50,724 nucleotides of DNA, taken from assembly GCA_012518935.1 (NCBI GenBank), contig JAAYRE010000062.1, forward strand, positions 1 to 50,724. Direction: 5' to 3'. Within the stretch, counting starts at the first letter, position 1. Each line of letters begins with the position of its first letter. Position numbers and translations under genes: made by a program. The DNA comes from Clostridiales bacterium. GTDB taxonomy: Bacteria; Bacillota; Clostridia; Lachnospirales; Lachnospiraceae. Positions 48,853-50,724 of the stretch are shown here, one piece after another. The notes under the pieces are model-generated. The model had not been told where the DNA came from. It did no database searches and saw only the letters and a list, made by a program, of their open reading frames with translations.

Positions 48853-49725
48853 ATGGATAGGTTTTTATTGATAACCAATGAGGATAAGGATAGGGATAAT
48901 TCATTTACAAAGAAAGTTGCTTCGTATATCCAATCATCAGGAAGACAAGCTACTTGTATCAATATTGTATCCTTAGCCGATAATAAAGAAGCATACAAGG
49001 ATGCTGAATGTGCCCTTGTCTTAGGTGGTGATGGGTCATTAATACATGCCGCAACTAATTTAATGCCCTTAGATATTCCCATTCTAGGTATAAATCTTGG
49101 GACAGTAGGATTCCTTACTGAGGTTGAGAAAGATAATATTGCAGAGGCACTAAACAAGCTATTTGCAGATGAATTTGACATAGAAAAGCGTATAATGGTT
49201 AGAGGAGATATCCGTAAAAGATCTAATCATAACAATTATGATAATAATAAATCCTCTGTAGGTTATGCATTAAACGATATTGTATTAACTCAAAAAGGAT
49301 TTTCAAGGATAATCAGCTTAAAAATATATGTAAATGATATGCTGGTAGATGATTTTAGGGGAGATGGAGTAATAATTGCGACCCCAACCGGCTCCACTGC
49401 CTATAATATGTCAGCTGGGGGACCAATAATAATTCCAAATACAAATGCAATTGTTATTACACCAATCTGTCCCCATACATTAAGCCCTAAAAGCATAGTG
49501 GTATCTTCAGAGGATACCATTAAGATAATAATAAAGAAAAGCAAAAGTGCCAAACAAGATAATGCAATAGCAACATTTGATGGTCAAAAGATTATTGAAC
49601 TTGGATTAGAGGATCAGTTGATAATTAATAAAGCACAATATGAAACTAAACTGATAAGACTTAACCAGACCGGTATATTTGAAATACTACGTTCCAAATT
49701 AATTAATAATGGTGATAATGTATAA
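48853..49725 (+). CDS. nadK: NAD kinase
   Basis: ALVLGGDGSLIHAA (GGDG), ILGINLGTVGFLTEVE, TPTGSTAYNMSAGGPII. Confidence 0.95.
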   Translation: MDRFLLITNEDKDRDNSFTKKVASYIQSSGRQATCINIVSLADNKEAYKDAECALVLGGDGSLIHAATNLMPLDIPILGINLGTVGFLTEVEKDNIAEALNKLFADEFDIEKRIMVRGDIRKRSNHNNYDNNKSSVGYALNDIVLTQKGFSRIISLKIYVNDMLVDDFRGDGVIIATPTGSTAYNMSAGGPIIIPNTNAIVITPICPHTLSPKSIVVSSEDTIKIIIKKSKSAKQDNAIATFDGQKIIELGLEDQLIINKAQYETKLIRLNQTGIFEILRSKLINNGDNV

Positions 49726-49753
49726 ATAATAAGAAAGGGTGCTGGTAATTAGT

Positions 49754-50212
49754 ATGAAATTAAGTAGACAAAGTAAGATCCTTGAGTTAATTAACAAGTA
49801 TGATATCGAAACACAAGAAGAACTGGCCGAGTGGTTGATGAAAGAGGGCTATAATGTAACACAGGCAACAGTATCTAGAGATATTAGGGATTTGAAGCTT
49901 ACTAAAGTTGCCTTAGATGATGGTAGACAAAAATACATTGCCATGCAGAAAGCTGAGCCTGGACTTGGGGAGAAATATACTAGAGTATTAAGAGATGGAT
50001 TTGTGTCCATGGATAGGGCTCAGAACATCTTGGTAATCAAGACTGTATCAGGTATGGCTATGGCAGTGGCAGCTGCCCTTGATGCACTTCACATAAATGG
50101 CATTGTAGGTTGTATTGCAGGGGATGATACCATATTGTGTGCCATAAGGTCCACTGAGGAGACTCTACCTGTCATGGAGAGGCTTAATAAGATAATAAAT
50201 AATGTGGAATAG
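49754..50212 (+). CDS. argR: Arginine repressor
   Basis: SRQSKILELINKYDIETQEELAEWLMKEGYNVTQATVSRDIRDLKL; C-terminal GTIAGDDTI-like GCIAGDDTILC. Confidence 0.96.
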   Translation: MKLSRQSKILELINKYDIETQEELAEWLMKEGYNVTQATVSRDIRDLKLTKVALDDGRQKYIAMQKAEPGLGEKYTRVLRDGFVSMDRAQNILVIKTVSGMAMAVAAALDALHINGIVGCIAGDDTILCAIRSTEETLPVMERLNKIINNVE

Positions 50213-50384
50213 TAATCTGTCTATTCCATGGGTTACATATATTATAACATGTATATCAACACATTAATCTATATCATCAGTGTAGATTGAATTACTCCAG
50301 TATTTTGACAATCACTATTAGATGATATATTGTTATGTAGAAAAACAGATACAATTAAAATAAGAAGATATAAGGAGAATATAT

Positions 50385-50724
50385 ATGGCTGGACATTCCA
50401 AATTCGCGAACATAAAACATAAAAAAGAAAAGAACGATGCGGCTAAGGGAAAGATATTTACTAAGATTGGCCGTGAGATAGCTGTTGCAGTAAAAGAAGG
50501 TGGTGCAGACCCCAATGAGAATAGCCGTTTGAGGGATGTTATTGCAAAAGCTAAAGCTAATAATATGCCAAATGACACCATAGATAGAAGTATTAAAAAG
50601 GCAGCAGGGGATGCTAATGCTGTTGACTTTGAATCAGTTACTTATGAAGGCTATGGACCAAACGGTACTGCTATTATAGTAGAGGCCTTAACTGATAATA
50701 AGAATAGAACAGCAGCAAATGTTC
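50385..50724 (+). CDS. YebC/PmpR family transcriptional regulator (partial at window edge)
   Basis: [73 protein letters not shown]; open at right edge. Confidence 0.95.
   Translation, partial: MAGHSKFANIKHKKEKNDAAKGKIFTKIGREIAVAVKEGGADPNENSRLRDVIAKAKANNMPNDTIDRSIKKAAGDANAVDFESVTYEGYGPNGTAIIVEALTDNKNRTAANV

Noticed and set aside
50205-50228. TGGAATAG/CTATTCCA hairpin over the argR stop codon
   Set aside because: Only 8 bp and no T tract; too weak to call a terminator or regulatory element.

Overview
AT-rich ~50.7 kb Clostridia/Lachnospiraceae-like chromosomal window. Most of it is conserved core: partial rqcH, NlpC/P60, CheY/CheX-like pair, argS, split pyr genes (pyrC-pyrF; pyrK-pyrD-pyrE), queA, T-box-pheST, aroK/aroQ/pepP/efp, the full spoIIIAA-AH operon, Asp23-nusB-xseAB-ispA-dxs-tlyA-nadK-argR and partial yebC. 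Two accessory or decaying islands stand out. (1) 18.2-20.4 kb has a lipoprotein gene with an A7 slip site that restores a longer ORF with an ATGA overlap to the next gene, and a deletion scar that fuses a second lipoprotein to a start-less sugar-ABC permease. (2) 24.2-29.7 kb is a gene graveyard holding a degenerate C39-peptidase bacteriocin-exporter start and a degenerate copy of an ABC ATPase 3' end plus terminator. It also has anonymous ORF remnants and an intact small membrane protein/FtsX-like permease/ATPase module whose canonical start codon is directly followed by a stop. Other points of interest are a 33-nt tandem duplication truncating SpoIIIAA, a long imperfect hairpin in front of nusB and candidate ARG boxes in front of argS. 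I saw no rRNA, tRNA or CRISPR array. I found no convincing completely new system; the best leads are the relic peptide-export locus and the frameshift/scar locus. All family calls come from reading motifs, without database searches.
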